From DAOPZC01 sp035353175 (GTDB taxonomy: Bacteria > Verrucomicrobiota > Kiritimatiellia > RFP12 > UBA1067), in NCBI GenBank assembly GCA_035353175.1, contig DAOPZC010000022.1, positions 1 through 61,756 on the forward strand: a DNA stretch of 61,756 nt. The letters run 5' to 3'. Shown here piece by piece: positions 33,643 through 43,500 of this stretch (position 1 is the first letter of the stretch; each line of letters begins with the position of its first letter). The notes under the pieces were generated by a model that worked only from the letters and a program-made list of their open reading frames with translations, did no database searches and was not told the DNA's origin. The translations under genes and the position numbers were made by a program.

Positions 33643-35364
33643 ATGAACGGAGCGTTGCTGCTCGCGCTGTCGCTGGTACTTTTCGGGGCCGCTTATCATT
33701 TCTACGGCCGGTTCATCGAGCGGGTGCTGGGCGTCGATCCTTCGCGGCCGACTCCGGCCCACACGCACAAGGACGGCATCGACTATCTGCCGACGCATCC
33801 GGCGATCCTGTTCGGCCATCATTTCGCAAGCATCGCGGGCGCCGGTCCGATCGTGGGACCCGTTCTGGCCGCTCAGTACGGCTGGGTCGCCGTGGTCCTC
33901 TGGGTTGTGTTCGGCTGCATTTTCATCGGCACGGTGCATGACCTTGCCGCGATGTTCCTTTCGATCCGCCACCAGGGGCGTTCGATCGGCACGGTCATCG
34001 AGTCGCTCATGGGCTTCTGGGGACGCCAGGTTTTCCTTTTCTTCTGCTGGTTCACGCTGGTTCTCGTCGTGGCCGAGTTCACGCGCATTGTGGCCGCCAC
34101 GTTCGTGGAGACTCCCGCGGTCGCGACGGCGTCTCTGCTCTTCATTCTGCTGGCGATCGGTTTCGGTACGCTCGTCTACCGCAGCGGGATGAACATCTTC
34201 AGGGCGTCGGTCATCTTCGTCCCCCTGACCTTCGCATGCGTCTATTTCGGCACGCTGGTGCCTCTCGACCTGGTCAAACAATTCGGGTGCGACGTTGCGA
34301 CGGCCAAGCAGATTTGGGTCATCATTCTGCTGGGCTACTGTTTCGCCGCTTCGGTGCTGCCGGTCTGGCTGCTTCTGCAGCCGCGCGACTATCTCAATTC
34401 GTACCTGTTGTACGCGATGATGCTGTTGGGTTTCCTTGGAATCTTTGTCGCGGCGCCGCATATCCATCTCGATGCGTTCACCGGCTGGCTTGCGGTGAAC
34501 CCGGATACCGGCAATAAAGACCCGCTGCTGCCGCTGCTTTTCGTCACGGTGGCGTGCGGCGCCTGTTCCGGTTTCCATGCGCTGGTCGCGACCGGCACGA
34601 CGGCCAAGCAGGTCGACAAAGAGAGCCACATGCGGCCGGTGGCTTACGGCGGCATGTTGGTCGAAGGCGCGCTCGCCATCGTCGCGCTGATCGCCGTGGG
34701 CTGGATGACGCAATCGGAGTACAGCGCCGCGATGAAGGCGCAGGGGGCCGTGACGCTTTTCGCCAGCGGCGTGGCCGGGTTCACCGACAAACTCGGCATG
34801 CCCCATCATGCCGGCATCGTCTTCATCTCGCTGGCGCTGGCGGCTTTTCTGATGACCACGCTCGACACGGCCACGCGCTTGGCTCGTTTCACATGGCAGG
34901 AACTTTTTTTGCCGCGCGAGAAGGCCGGCGGCGAGCAGCCCGGCGAACTGAGCGGAAAGCCTTTGAGCCGGCTGTTCGCCAACCGTTACACGGCGACGCT
35001 CTTTGCGGTGGTGGCTTCGGGCTGGCTGTTGCTGGGCGGCGGGTCCAAGAGCATCTGGCCGATCTTTGCCTCGTCGAACCAGCTTTTGGCGGCGCTCACG
35101 CTATTGGGGACGGGACTTTGGCTGTTGCGCCATAAACGGCCGATCGCCATCGTGCTGGTCCCCATGATTTTCATGATTCTGACCAGCGGTTCCGCGGTCG
35201 TAACGATTTTCTGCCGCAGCTTGAACAAATGGCAGGCGCATGGCTTTAAGACGGGCGGCGTGACGACGATCACGGCTGCGATTCTGATCATCATGGCGGT
35301 CGCGCTGATCGTGTTGGGCGCCGTGAGTTTCAGGAAGTCGCTGAAGGAAAATCGCGAGGTGTAG
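33643..35364 (+). CDS. cstA: CstA-family carbon starvation/peptide-pyruvate transporter
   Basis: A 573-residue polytopic membrane protein of the CstA family. YHFYGRFIERVLGVD, DYLPTHPAILFGHHFASIAGAGPIVGP, HDLAAMFLSIRHQGRSIG, CGACSGFHALVATGTTAKQ and TTLDTATRLARF are family signatures in order. CstA proteins import pyruvate or peptides. This is the short form, about 120 residues less than E. coli CstA. It starts 30 bases after ybeY and ends four bases before the kinase-like gene. Confidence 0.92.
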   Translation: MNGALLLALSLVLFGAAYHFYGRFIERVLGVDPSRPTPAHTHKDGIDYLPTHPAILFGHHFASIAGAGPIVGPVLAAQYGWVAVVLWVVFGCIFIGTVHDLAAMFLSIRHQGRSIGTVIESLMGFWGRQVFLFFCWFTLVLVVAEFTRIVAATFVETPAVATASLLFILLAIGFGTLVYRSGMNIFRASVIFVPLTFACVYFGTLVPLDLVKQFGCDVATAKQIWVIILLGYCFAASVLPVWLLLQPRDYLNSYLLYAMMLLGFLGIFVAAPHIHLDAFTGWLAVNPDTGNKDPLLPLLFVTVACGACSGFHALVATGTTAKQVDKESHMRPVAYGGMLVEGALAIVALIAVGWMTQSEYSAAMKAQGAVTLFASGVAGFTDKLGMPHHAGIVFISLALAAFLMTTLDTATRLARFTWQELFLPREKAGGEQPGELSGKPLSRLFANRYTATLFAVVASGWLLLGGGSKSIWPIFASSNQLLAALTLLGTGLWLLRHKRPIAIVLVPMIFMILTSGSAVVTIFCRSLNKWQAHGFKTGGVTTITAAILIIMAVALIVLGAVSFRKSLKENREV

Positions 35365-35367
35365 CAA

Positions 35368-36537
35368 ATGGCGAAGGAATTGGCGTTCGTTCTCATCAAC
35401 CCGTATCCGATCCGCAAGTCGCGGACCGGCGGAATCATCGCACGCTATCTCGTGCGCACGGATCTCAAACTGGTCGGCGCGCGGATCATTGGCGCGTCTT
35501 CAGGGTTGGCCAACGAGTTTGCCGACTATCTGAAAAACTACGATCCGGACGATCCCGAGAAATGCGAGCTGTTCTCCCAGTACGTGCGACGCGCTTACAC
35601 CCCCGACGAGGATTCCGGACGGCCGCACCGCTCCATGCTCCTGCTCTTTGAAGGGGAGGATGCGGTCCGTAAGATTTTCGAGGTGACCGGTTCCATCCGG
35701 CAGCAGTGGTGCAGCGGCCAGAGCGTCCGGGACACGTATGGCGACCTTGTGCGCGAGCCTAAGACCAATCGGGTGGAATATTTTGAGCCCGCGGTGCTGG
35801 TCGGCGCTAGCAAGAAGGTCGTCGGCGAGATTCTCGCGATCTGGCTCAAACACCTGCCGGAAGACGCCGGCATTGTGCGCGGCGCGATGGACGTGCCCGG
35901 CGGCGAGGATGTCCAGGAGACGCTGGTGATGCTCAAGCCCGACAACTGGAGGCAGCCATCGCTGCGCGCAGGCAACATTATGGACCTGCTCTCCAACTCG
36001 GGGCTGCGCATCGTCGGCGTGAAAAAGTTTTCCATGTCCGTGGCCCAGGCAGAGGAGTTTTACGGCCCCGTGCGTGATAGCCTGAAGAAAGTTTTCATGC
36101 GCTTCGGCGCGGACCGCGCGGCGCAGGCGCTTTCGCGCGAGTTCGGATTTCCTGTCGACGCCGCCCCGCTCGATGATCTGTGCGACTATCTCGCGCCGCT
36201 TTTCGCCGGACGCGAGTTTGAGAACATCGTGGAGTTCATGACCGGACGACGCCCCTCGAACTGTCTGCCTGAGGAGCGCACCTTGCCCGGCACCGAAGAA
36301 TGCCTTGCCATCGTCTACGAAGGCGTCGATGCGGTGAACAAGATCCGCGATATCCTCGGCGCGACCGATCCGCTCAAGGCGCGTCCCGGTTCGATCCGGC
36401 GCGAGTTCGGCACCAACATCATGGTCAACGCCGCGCATGCCTCGGACTCGGTCGAAAACGCCCGCCGCGAGATGCGTATTCTCGACGTCGTGCACGATCC
36501 GCATTTCGAAGACCTGATCAAGGCGTATTACGCCTGA
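35368..36537 (+). CDS. Tandem nucleoside diphosphate kinase-like protein, only one domain with catalytic His
   Basis: A 389-residue protein with two NDK-like domains. The N-terminal one (LINPYPIRKSRTGGIIARYL, FEVTGSIRQQW, SVRDTYGD) lacks the catalytic NxxHxSDS: the equivalent place reads NRVEYFEPAVLVGAS. The second domain (~190-385) begins VMLKPDNW and retains FGTNIMVNAAHASDS, with the phosphate-accepting His, but has a long insert (~235-300). It may balance NTP pools or be a regulatory relative. It is four bases after cstA and ends just before tRNA-Leu, closing the long rightward transcript. Confidence 0.8.
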   Translation: MAKELAFVLINPYPIRKSRTGGIIARYLVRTDLKLVGARIIGASSGLANEFADYLKNYDPDDPEKCELFSQYVRRAYTPDEDSGRPHRSMLLLFEGEDAVRKIFEVTGSIRQQWCSGQSVRDTYGDLVREPKTNRVEYFEPAVLVGASKKVVGEILAIWLKHLPEDAGIVRGAMDVPGGEDVQETLVMLKPDNWRQPSLRAGNIMDLLSNSGLRIVGVKKFSMSVAQAEEFYGPVRDSLKKVFMRFGADRAAQALSREFGFPVDAAPLDDLCDYLAPLFAGREFENIVEFMTGRRPSNCLPEERTLPGTEECLAIVYEGVDAVNKIRDILGATDPLKARPGSIRREFGTNIMVNAAHASDSVENARREMRILDVVHDPHFEDLIKAYYA

Positions 36538-36548
36538 TTTCTCCCTTT

Positions 36549-36633
36549 GGGCGCGTGGTGAAATTGGCATACACGCAGGATTTAGGTTCCTGTGCCGCAA
36601 GGCGTGAGGGTTCGACCCCCTCCGCGCCCACCA
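36549..36633 (+). tRNA. tRNA-Leu, anticodon UAG
   Basis: An 85-base tRNA with long variable arm and encoded CCA. The acceptor GGGCGCG pairs with CGCGCCC; anticodon stem CAGGA/TCCTG with loop TTTAGGT gives TAG (reads CUA/CUN); T arm GAGGG/CCCTC with loop TTCGACC. The accessory island starts immediately downstream. Confidence 0.97.
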
Positions 36634-36796
36634 TATAAGTTATAATGTTAATGTTAAGGCCATTATGGATAATATTTCGGCGGTTTAAGGTGTGCGCATA
36701 AGTCTTTAAAGTGCCCCCAGTCAGGCATATAGTGGCAGGGATTGGCGGCCAGTATGTCATCAGAATGCCAACAAGTTGGCCCTCCATAATGGGGTA
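36634..36796. other. AT-richer spacer after tRNA-Leu
   Basis: A low-GC stretch that contrasts with the GC-rich genome. It holds no gene I can support. It marks the change from core sequence to the accessory island. I looked for but did not see a second copy of the tRNA 3' end elsewhere in the window. Confidence 0.5.
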
Positions 36797-37052
36797 TCAC
36801 CCTTTCCCTTTATTTCGGTCAGAAAGTACGTTGGGCAAAGCGCGAATGAAGGCGAAATCGATTTTCTTGATGGAGGCGTCGAATTGGTTCCACGGCACGG
36901 GGTGGGGCGGATGTGCGGAGGGAGGATGACGGGGGGTAGGTCCAGACGGTCAACCAGCGCTCGGCGCACCAGCGAACGTGCTCCATGCGCCCGAGGGTCT
37001 CGACTTGGTAGGCGGCGATGGTCTGGGGCTGGCGACTAGGGCGCATCCGCAT
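36797..37052 (-). pseudogene. Frameshifted remnant of a RyR-domain protein
   Basis: Read leftwards from 37052, one frame gives LGRMEHVRWCAERWLTVWTY, the first half of a RyR domain (compare EMEHNRWNAERLLDGWVYG in the channel protein of this island). After a C-rich tract near 36931-36936 the similarity moves to another frame: HP..VPWNQFDASIKK, then FIRALPNVLSD and a stop at 36797-36799. That is the second half of the domain (compare IVPWNELPDDIKEYDR ... IPDFL). The two halves can be joined only by a frameshift. It lies on the same strand, right behind the PfkB-AAA-RyR gene. It could be a decayed small RyR gene or a sequencing error in an intact one. Confidence 0.7.
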
Positions 37053-37110
37053 GGGCCTTTCATTCTGGATTCCTGCTGCCGTCTGCTTCCTTCTGCCGAT
37101 TGCCCGCGTG

Positions 37111-39825
37111 TCACCTTGACAGTTTGGACACCGCGTAGCCGAATTGCTTCAGCATGGCGGGCAGCCCTACGAATTGATCGCGGTCTTTCTCTTTCTCGCT
37201 CTCCGAAAGCGCTTCTAAACCGATGGCTTGAGGATTCTTGGGGTAGAGTTCAGATCGTTCGGCTTCGGTCAGCGCGCGCCACGGCAACAGGGCTGGGTGG
37301 CGTTTGGCTTGATTGTCGCGGTCTTTTCCATACGTCCAGCCCCCCTTGATCTTGTTTGACATCCACCGGTCGTGCTCGTTCTGCGCGAGGATCTCCAGCT
37401 CTTCATTCGGAAACGCCTCAATGCCTTGGCCCATTGTGTAAGGGGCGATGGTGTATCCGACACTGGCGAGTTTGGCGGGCATCTTCTTGGCGGCGTCCAG
37501 GTTGTCCTCCTTGAAATTCTCCGGAAGTTCATCGAACGGTTTCAAGGACGCGCTGGTTTTCTCGGCATCGTTGGACTTCTCGGCGTATTTGTAACCCCGC
37601 TCAATCAGCTTGTCGCAGTAGTTCATATGAATGGCTCTTGCGAAATCGAAGTATTTCGCTTCTTCAAGTTTCGAGACCAAGGTGAGAAACTCAAAGCCGT
37701 AGACATGTACATCGAGCTGGTGTGCCAGCGGCAAGCTGGAACGGTCAAAACGCAACTTGCCCGCAAGCGAGCTGGACATCACCAGCGATTCCATGGACCG
37801 GGCACCGTGCTTGTAATGCCCGACATGCAGGAGTGCGTTGAGCACATTTTCATCGATGTTCAGCGTCTTGCCGGCCAACAGGGTTGGGCAACCGCGTTCA
37901 AAGAGAGAACGCAGCAGCATGGCCCGGCGCACAATAAAGGCCGGGTCTTCCAGCTTGCTGCCGACCGGGTTGGGCCCCATGATATCGAGGTAACCGCGCA
38001 GGCGGCTGACAAAGTCAGGGCCTTTGGCCTCGCGGAATGTTGGGTCGCCCAGCCCCTTGTTGAAGGCGGATAACGAATTGCATGTGCCGCCTGCAAAAAC
38101 GAAAATCGCCTTGCCGATCGGATGGGTTACCTGGCCCTCCAGAAACGTCCCGTCCTGCATGGGTTCGAGGAACCGACGCAGCCAGCCCAGACTGTTCGTG
38201 TCGAACTCGTCCCAAAAAATCAGAGGCAGTTTGCCTGAGAGGCCGATGTCGCGCACCTGGTGCAGGGCGTTGTTCAGGTCGTCGGACGATTGTGCCTGGA
38301 ATTGTGACAGGTTGAAGGTCCGGATCTCAAGCGCCGCATTCATGCTCAGCGCCAGCTCTTCGGCCAAGGCCTTCACGCCGAACGACTTGCCGGATCCCGG
38401 GGGTCCGAACACAGCCAGTGAGACTGGCTTGCTGCCCGGTGTGCAGATGAACTCCGCGATCAGGTTGCGCACGCTGCGGTAATTCTCGATCTCCCGCCGG
38501 TCCGCCGTCTCGAACTTGCCGAACCGCGCGGTCGGCACGCCTTTCAGGGGAGCATCCGCGCCTCCTGTCACGATTCGCCTCGCCAGACCGGCCAGATCGT
38601 CCTTGCACTTCAAGATCGACCAGTCGCCGAACTCCTTTGAACTGCACGCGACCGGCATCGGCACGGGCACGCACGCCAGCGTGTCCGCCTTGCAGGTCTT
38701 GCAGCCCGCGCAGTCGAATGCTTTCAGCCAGCGTTCCGCCACGGCCTTCGCGATCACGGCGCAGGGGAAGGCCATGCGGCTCGGCAGTTTGTCGCCCGCT
38801 TTCCCGTAGCCGTCCGCGTGCAGACTCCGGAACGCATGGACTCCCGCATGCGCAGCCGCTACAAAGTCGGGCTGCTCCGGATTCTCTGTCAGGCATCGGA
38901 CTACCGCTGCCGCCGTACAAGAAAAATAGCCCATCACTTGGCCCGGACGCTGGGCTTCCCAAGAACCTTCGACGGCCTGCGGGTCAAAGACGAGCCGAGC
39001 ACGCTCCTCTTCTTTTTGGGTATCCGCCTGCGGATTCAGGATCAGTGTGCCCGCCGCCCCGAACGAGACGATGACGCGGGCGCAGGTCACCGCCGGCGTT
39101 CCTGTCAGCATCGACGTGCCGAACTTCTTGAAATTCAGGTCCCACAGAAGATCCTGCACCGTGCGCTCCCAGGAGATGCCCTTGCTGATCTGAGCGTCGC
39201 CTTGGCGCAGACCGTCGGCCGTACACAGCACGATCACGCGCTCGGAATGCTTGGACAGGAAATCGCGCCACAACACCGCCGTCAGATCGAGTCTCGATGT
39301 CTTCCAGACGATCCAGCGCGGCTTCTTTCCGCTGTCGAACCACTCTGGGCAAAAAACGGGCTTTTTGTCGAAGCCGAGCTGAGAATCATTGATGACCAGA
39401 ATCTCAGGCGCGTCGCACGCGCACTCCAGTTCGGGGGTTGAATCGGTTCTGCTTAATCCAAGAAACCGCTCCACGCGCCAGACCTTCTCTTTGGCCTTTT
39501 TCACGTCCTTTTCGCCGTTGAAGCCGCGGTGCGGGGTCCATACCGTGTAGCTGCGGGAGAAGGGCGCCTGGTCATTGATCTGCGCCTCTTCCGGTGTCTT
39601 GGGCCCGCACACGGACCACTGGGCTTGTCCTTCTGTAGGTGACGGGGCCAACACCGCGCGGATCACATCGGTCAAGAGCGCGGCGCCGCCGCGCTCCCAT
39701 GTGACACTCGCGTTATCCTGATCGTTCCATAATGCGGCCTCGGTCTTAAGGGCAGGCAGACGTGCGATGTTGCAGTCGAGCGTGGTATCTCCGATAACGC
39801 AGACGGTCTTGTTCTGTGTGCTCAT
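37111..39825 (-). CDS. PfkB-like + AAA+ ATPase + RyR domain protein
   Basis: About 904 residues. The N-terminus (~1-350) resembles the ribokinase/PfkB fold: VCVIGDTTLDCNIARLPAL, WERGGAALLTDVIRAV, SFGAAGTLILNP. The GAGD catalytic segment appears as VMGYFSCTAAAVVRCL without Asp, so it is likely a ligand-binding rather than kinase module. A Cys cluster (CAGCKTCKADTLAC, ~370-385) may bind zinc. An AAA+ domain follows, with Walker A GPPGSGKS (~475), Walker B LPLIFWDEFDT (~537) and FVFAGGTCNS. The C-terminus (~810-904) is a RyR domain: NEHDRWMSNKIKGGWTYGKD, HPALLPWRALTEAER. I chose the ATG at 39825 (AGGAG 12 bases upstream); 39867 is an alternative. A sensor-switch protein of a conflict system is my inference. 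Confidence 0.8.
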   Translation of the reverse strand: MSTQNKTVCVIGDTTLDCNIARLPALKTEAALWNDQDNASVTWERGGAALLTDVIRAVLAPSPTEGQAQWSVCGPKTPEEAQINDQAPFSRSYTVWTPHRGFNGEKDVKKAKEKVWRVERFLGLSRTDSTPELECACDAPEILVINDSQLGFDKKPVFCPEWFDSGKKPRWIVWKTSRLDLTAVLWRDFLSKHSERVIVLCTADGLRQGDAQISKGISWERTVQDLLWDLNFKKFGTSMLTGTPAVTCARVIVSFGAAGTLILNPQADTQKEEERARLVFDPQAVEGSWEAQRPGQVMGYFSCTAAAVVRCLTENPEQPDFVAAAHAGVHAFRSLHADGYGKAGDKLPSRMAFPCAVIAKAVAERWLKAFDCAGCKTCKADTLACVPVPMPVACSSKEFGDWSILKCKDDLAGLARRIVTGGADAPLKGVPTARFGKFETADRREIENYRSVRNLIAEFICTPGSKPVSLAVFGPPGSGKSFGVKALAEELALSMNAALEIRTFNLSQFQAQSSDDLNNALHQVRDIGLSGKLPLIFWDEFDTNSLGWLRRFLEPMQDGTFLEGQVTHPIGKAIFVFAGGTCNSLSAFNKGLGDPTFREAKGPDFVSRLRGYLDIMGPNPVGSKLEDPAFIVRRAMLLRSLFERGCPTLLAGKTLNIDENVLNALLHVGHYKHGARSMESLVMSSSLAGKLRFDRSSLPLAHQLDVHVYGFEFLTLVSKLEEAKYFDFARAIHMNYCDKLIERGYKYAEKSNDAEKTSASLKPFDELPENFKEDNLDAAKKMPAKLASVGYTIAPYTMGQGIEAFPNEELEILAQNEHDRWMSNKIKGGWTYGKDRDNQAKRHPALLPWRALTEAERSELYPKNPQAIGLEALSESEKEKDRDQFVGLPAMLKQFGYAVSKLSR

Positions 39826-40224
39826 TCGGGTTTTTGGCTCCTGAATTCTGACTTCATGACGGTCCATCTCTCAGTCGATGTTTCCATAACAGTAACATAT
39901 GTCGTGTTTCGGGGTCACTGTGAAAACCTCGAAGGTCCGAAAATAGCTTACGAACAGATGATCCGTCTGATGTTGCCCTTTCCAGCTTTCCAGCTGTTGC
40001 CATTTCCAGCTTGCCGCAAAACGTAAATCTGGCTACGCTCTGTCTCATTCGCGCGTGCGCTCTAAACGGAGAGAAATGACGTATACGCGGTCAACATCCC
40101 ATACGAGGATATGAAGTCCCGTTAAGAACAAAGCCCCAGCCACAGCGCAGCGGCCTCATGTTCCTTGCATGCGTGATCAGACCATTAACCATAAAGTGAA
40201 CTAACCCGATGGTTTATCAAAAAA
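39826..40224. other. Divergent intergenic region
   Basis: About 400 bases between the leftward PfkB-AAA-RyR gene and the rightward TIR remnant. It is lower in GC than the neighbours and contains short direct repetitions of a TTTCCAGCT motif near 39978-40012. I see no gene. Promoters for the leftward gene should be here but none is clear. Confidence 0.4.
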
Positions 40225-40537
40225 ATGAGCGACCACGACACCAGCGCACAAGTACTGGCCCTGCATCAGCTGCAGCCATGAAGACAACCTCGCCGTGCTC
40301 GGCGACGGCAGCGGCGACCACATCCCGTGGGCCAACCGGCTCCACGAGCAACTCGAAACCTACCGCGTCCCCGAGGGCGACCGTACCTCCGCCACCGGCG
40401 AGCCCATGCCCGCGTGCTTCTTCCAAACCTTCCGCGACGAGGCCGAGGGCTGTTTCCTTGGTGCCCGAGAACAAGGCTTATCGACAATTAGCCTCTCAAC
40501 CGTGAAGAACAACCCGAGGTGCGGATATTCGGAGTAG
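40225..40537 (+). pseudogene. Truncated, frameshifted TIR-domain remnant
   Basis: The ATG at 40225 opens with MSDHDTSAQ and meets a stop after 18 codons, but the frame starting at 40262 continues ISCSHEDNLAVLGDGSGD and then IPWANRLHEQLETYRVPE, which has the look of the first part of a bacterial TIR_2 domain (FISYSH ... WA..LH..LE.YR.P). GEPMPACFFQTFRDE matches the next TIR segment (PIFRDREEL). After about residue 70 the similarity ends and a stop appears at 40537. No later TIR strands or effector partner remain, so this is a decayed gene 5' fragment. Confidence 0.65.
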
Positions 40538-40575
40538 AATCGGCTTGCGAGATGACTAAAGGACTTGGTGGCATT

Positions 40576-43500
40576 ATGCAGCAACGTGAATTGACTTTTC
40601 GTATTTTTGTCAGCTCGACGTTCAGCGATCTGAAAGCCGAGCGGAATGCACTGCAGGAGTACGTTTTCCCACGGCTACGCGAGTACTGCCAGACACGGGG
40701 AGCAAGGTTCCAAGCGATTGACCTGCGCTGGGGCGTCTCTGAGGAGGCCGCACTGGACCAGCAGACGATGAACATCTGCCTGGAGGAACTCCGCCGCTGC
40801 CAGCGAACCTCCCCCCGCCCCAACTTCATCGTCCTGCTTGGACAACGTTACGGCTGGTGCCCACTCCCGCCGCAGATCGCCGCCACCGAGTTTGAGCCAA
40901 TCCGCGATCAGATCACCTTGCCGGACGACCAGGCGTTGTTGGCCCACTGGTATCGACGAGATGAGAATGCCGTACCACCGGAATACTGCCTGCAACCTCG
41001 TCCGGCTGAAGCAGGTAAAAAACTGTCGCAACATGAGCAGGAGGTCGCTTGCACATCCGAAGCGCGTCAATGGAACGAAACCGAAAGCCGGCTACGCGCC
41101 ATCTTGTTAACGGGTGTGACCCGACTGGTTTGGCCCCTAACCGATGAGCGTCGGCTCAAGTATGAGGCTTCCGCCACACACCAGGAGATTCTCCATGGCG
41201 CGTTGCAGGTCAAGAACACCACTGACCATGTCTTCGGTTTCTTTCGCACTATCGAAAGTATCCCCCAAGATGCAAGAGCAGGTGATTTCCTTGACCTCGG
41301 ACCTCAGGGACGACCAGATGTGCAGGCGCGCGCACGCCTTGAACGGCTCCAATCGGACTTGCGGTCGCGGCTGCCGAAAAATATTCTAAGCTACTCGTCA
41401 ACGTGGAGCGGCAGCGGGCCGACCACTGACCATCTCCAACAGTTGTGTAAGGACGTGTATAATCGCATTCGTATGGTCATCGATGAAGAACTGCAGCGAA
41501 GGGATCGCTCCGATCCCGTGGATCAGGAAGTGCTCGCGCATCAGACCTTCGGCCAAGAGCGGGCGCGCGTTTTCATCGGGAGGCGTGATCAGCTTCAAGC
41601 GATTCAAAATTACTTGGATAGCGAAGGTCGTCACCCCCTCATCGTACATGGCTTGTCTGGTTCCGGCAAGTCGGCGCTGTTAGCCAGAGCCGTTGCCGAT
41701 CACGAATCACGAGGTACAGCTCACGAAGTCATCGTCCGCTATATCGGTGCCACACCCGTGTCGTCGGATATACGGGCGCTGTTGGAAGGACTGTGCAAGG
41801 AGATCTCGCTGCGGTACGGAGGTGATGCCAGCACGGTGCCGATGGAATATAACAAGCTCGCGGTGGAGTTGACGAACCGGATGGCTCTGGCAACGGCAAA
41901 GAGGCCGCTCGTGTTGTTCCTCGACGCACTCGACCAGCTTTCCGAGGCTGATCAGGGCCGGAGCTTAGCCTGGCTGCCTGCTCAGTTACCGGAGCACGTG
42001 CGGTTGGTGGTCTCCACTCTTCCGGGCGAATGCCTGACGGCTCTGAAGCAGAGACAACTGCCGGCCGCAAGTTATGTCGAAGTCACGCCGATGAACCCGC
42101 AGGAGGGTGAGGAAGTGCTCACGGCGTGGCTTTGCGAGGCGCACCGCGTTTTGCGGCCGCAACAGCGCGATGACGTGCTGGCCGGATTCCGTGATTGTCC
42201 ATACCCGCTATACCTTAAACTCGCCTTTGAGGAAGCGCGCCGCTGGAAGTCCTTTAACCCGATTAGAACTGAAGATTGCGCCGTGGCATCCGAAGAGCAA
42301 AAGTCTTCATACCCTCGACTTTCCCATGACATCCCCGGCATACTCAACGACATGTTTACCCGGCTCGAAGCCGAGCGGAACCATGGGCGGGTGCTGGTAA
42401 GCTGCGCCTTGGGGTATCTCGTCGCCAGCCGCCATGGTCTGACCGAAGGCGAATTGCTCGATGTGCTTTCGGCGGACCAAGAGGTGATGGCCGATTTCCG
42501 TAGACGCTCCCCCCGCTCGCCGGCGCTGGACCGGCTACCCGTGGTAGTCTGGGCACGACTGTTCGCCGATATTGAGCCGTATATGACACAACGACAGGCC
42601 GATGGAACGACCGTGCTTACCTTTTACCATTGGCAGGTCGGCAAAGCAGTGGAGCGCCGTCACCTGGCCGAAGGTCACCGGCTTCGCAAACATCTTTCTC
42701 TCGCCCGGCTCTTTCATGCGCAGGGGCTGTTTTTCGAAACCCCGGAGCAAATGCAGGCGCGCGCCAGGCACTTTGGACTTGTTCCGCGGCCGGTCAACAT
42801 ACGCAAGGTGGCCGAACTTCCCTTCCATCAGCTAGCCTCTGCAAAACTCGCCGGGAACGACAGCACCTCAACGCAGTACTGGAACGCGGTCGCTGACCTG
42901 CTCACCGATTGGCGTTTTCTCGAGGCCAAAGCCGAAGCCGATCCGAACCCAGGTGTATCACCATTGACCGGCAAGAAAGGGGGGGGACACCTTATCTTCG
43001 AACTGGCAGACGATTTGCGTCAGGTGGTGGATCAAATGCCTCCCGATCACCCCGCGTTGCCCAAACTCATCCTGCTTTACGAAGCCATGATCGGGACGGT
43101 GATGGGCCTCACCGAACAACCGGCGCGGTTTACCCAGACGATGACAAACCGCCTGCGTCTCCGACCGCTCAGCCCGGCCGCTCAAGAGCTCCTCCGACAA
43201 GGAGAATCGCTCCTGTGCAGCCACACTTGGTGGCTGAAATCCGAAGACGGAATCGTCGAATCGAAACTCTGGGATGGTATCGTTGCAGTCTCGCTCCAAC
43301 GTGGCCTTGTGTATTGCACGCAGGGTGAAGACCGAATTGTAGACTGCCTCCTCGCCTCCCAGAAAGTTGTGAGCGAGCACCGCTTGCCCACCACAAACGC
43401 AACAGAAACCGCAGTGTGCCCAGGCGATGGTCGCTTAGCCACGGTAACCACCGATGGCTCGGTTTACACGGTATCGGGGCAGATGCCCATTCGGCTTCGC

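Noticed and set aside
36518..36787. 89-residue minus-strand open frame over tRNA-Leu
   Set aside because: Its middle part (GAEGVEPSRLAAQEP...) is the antisense translation of a tRNA-Leu, a well-known false gene.
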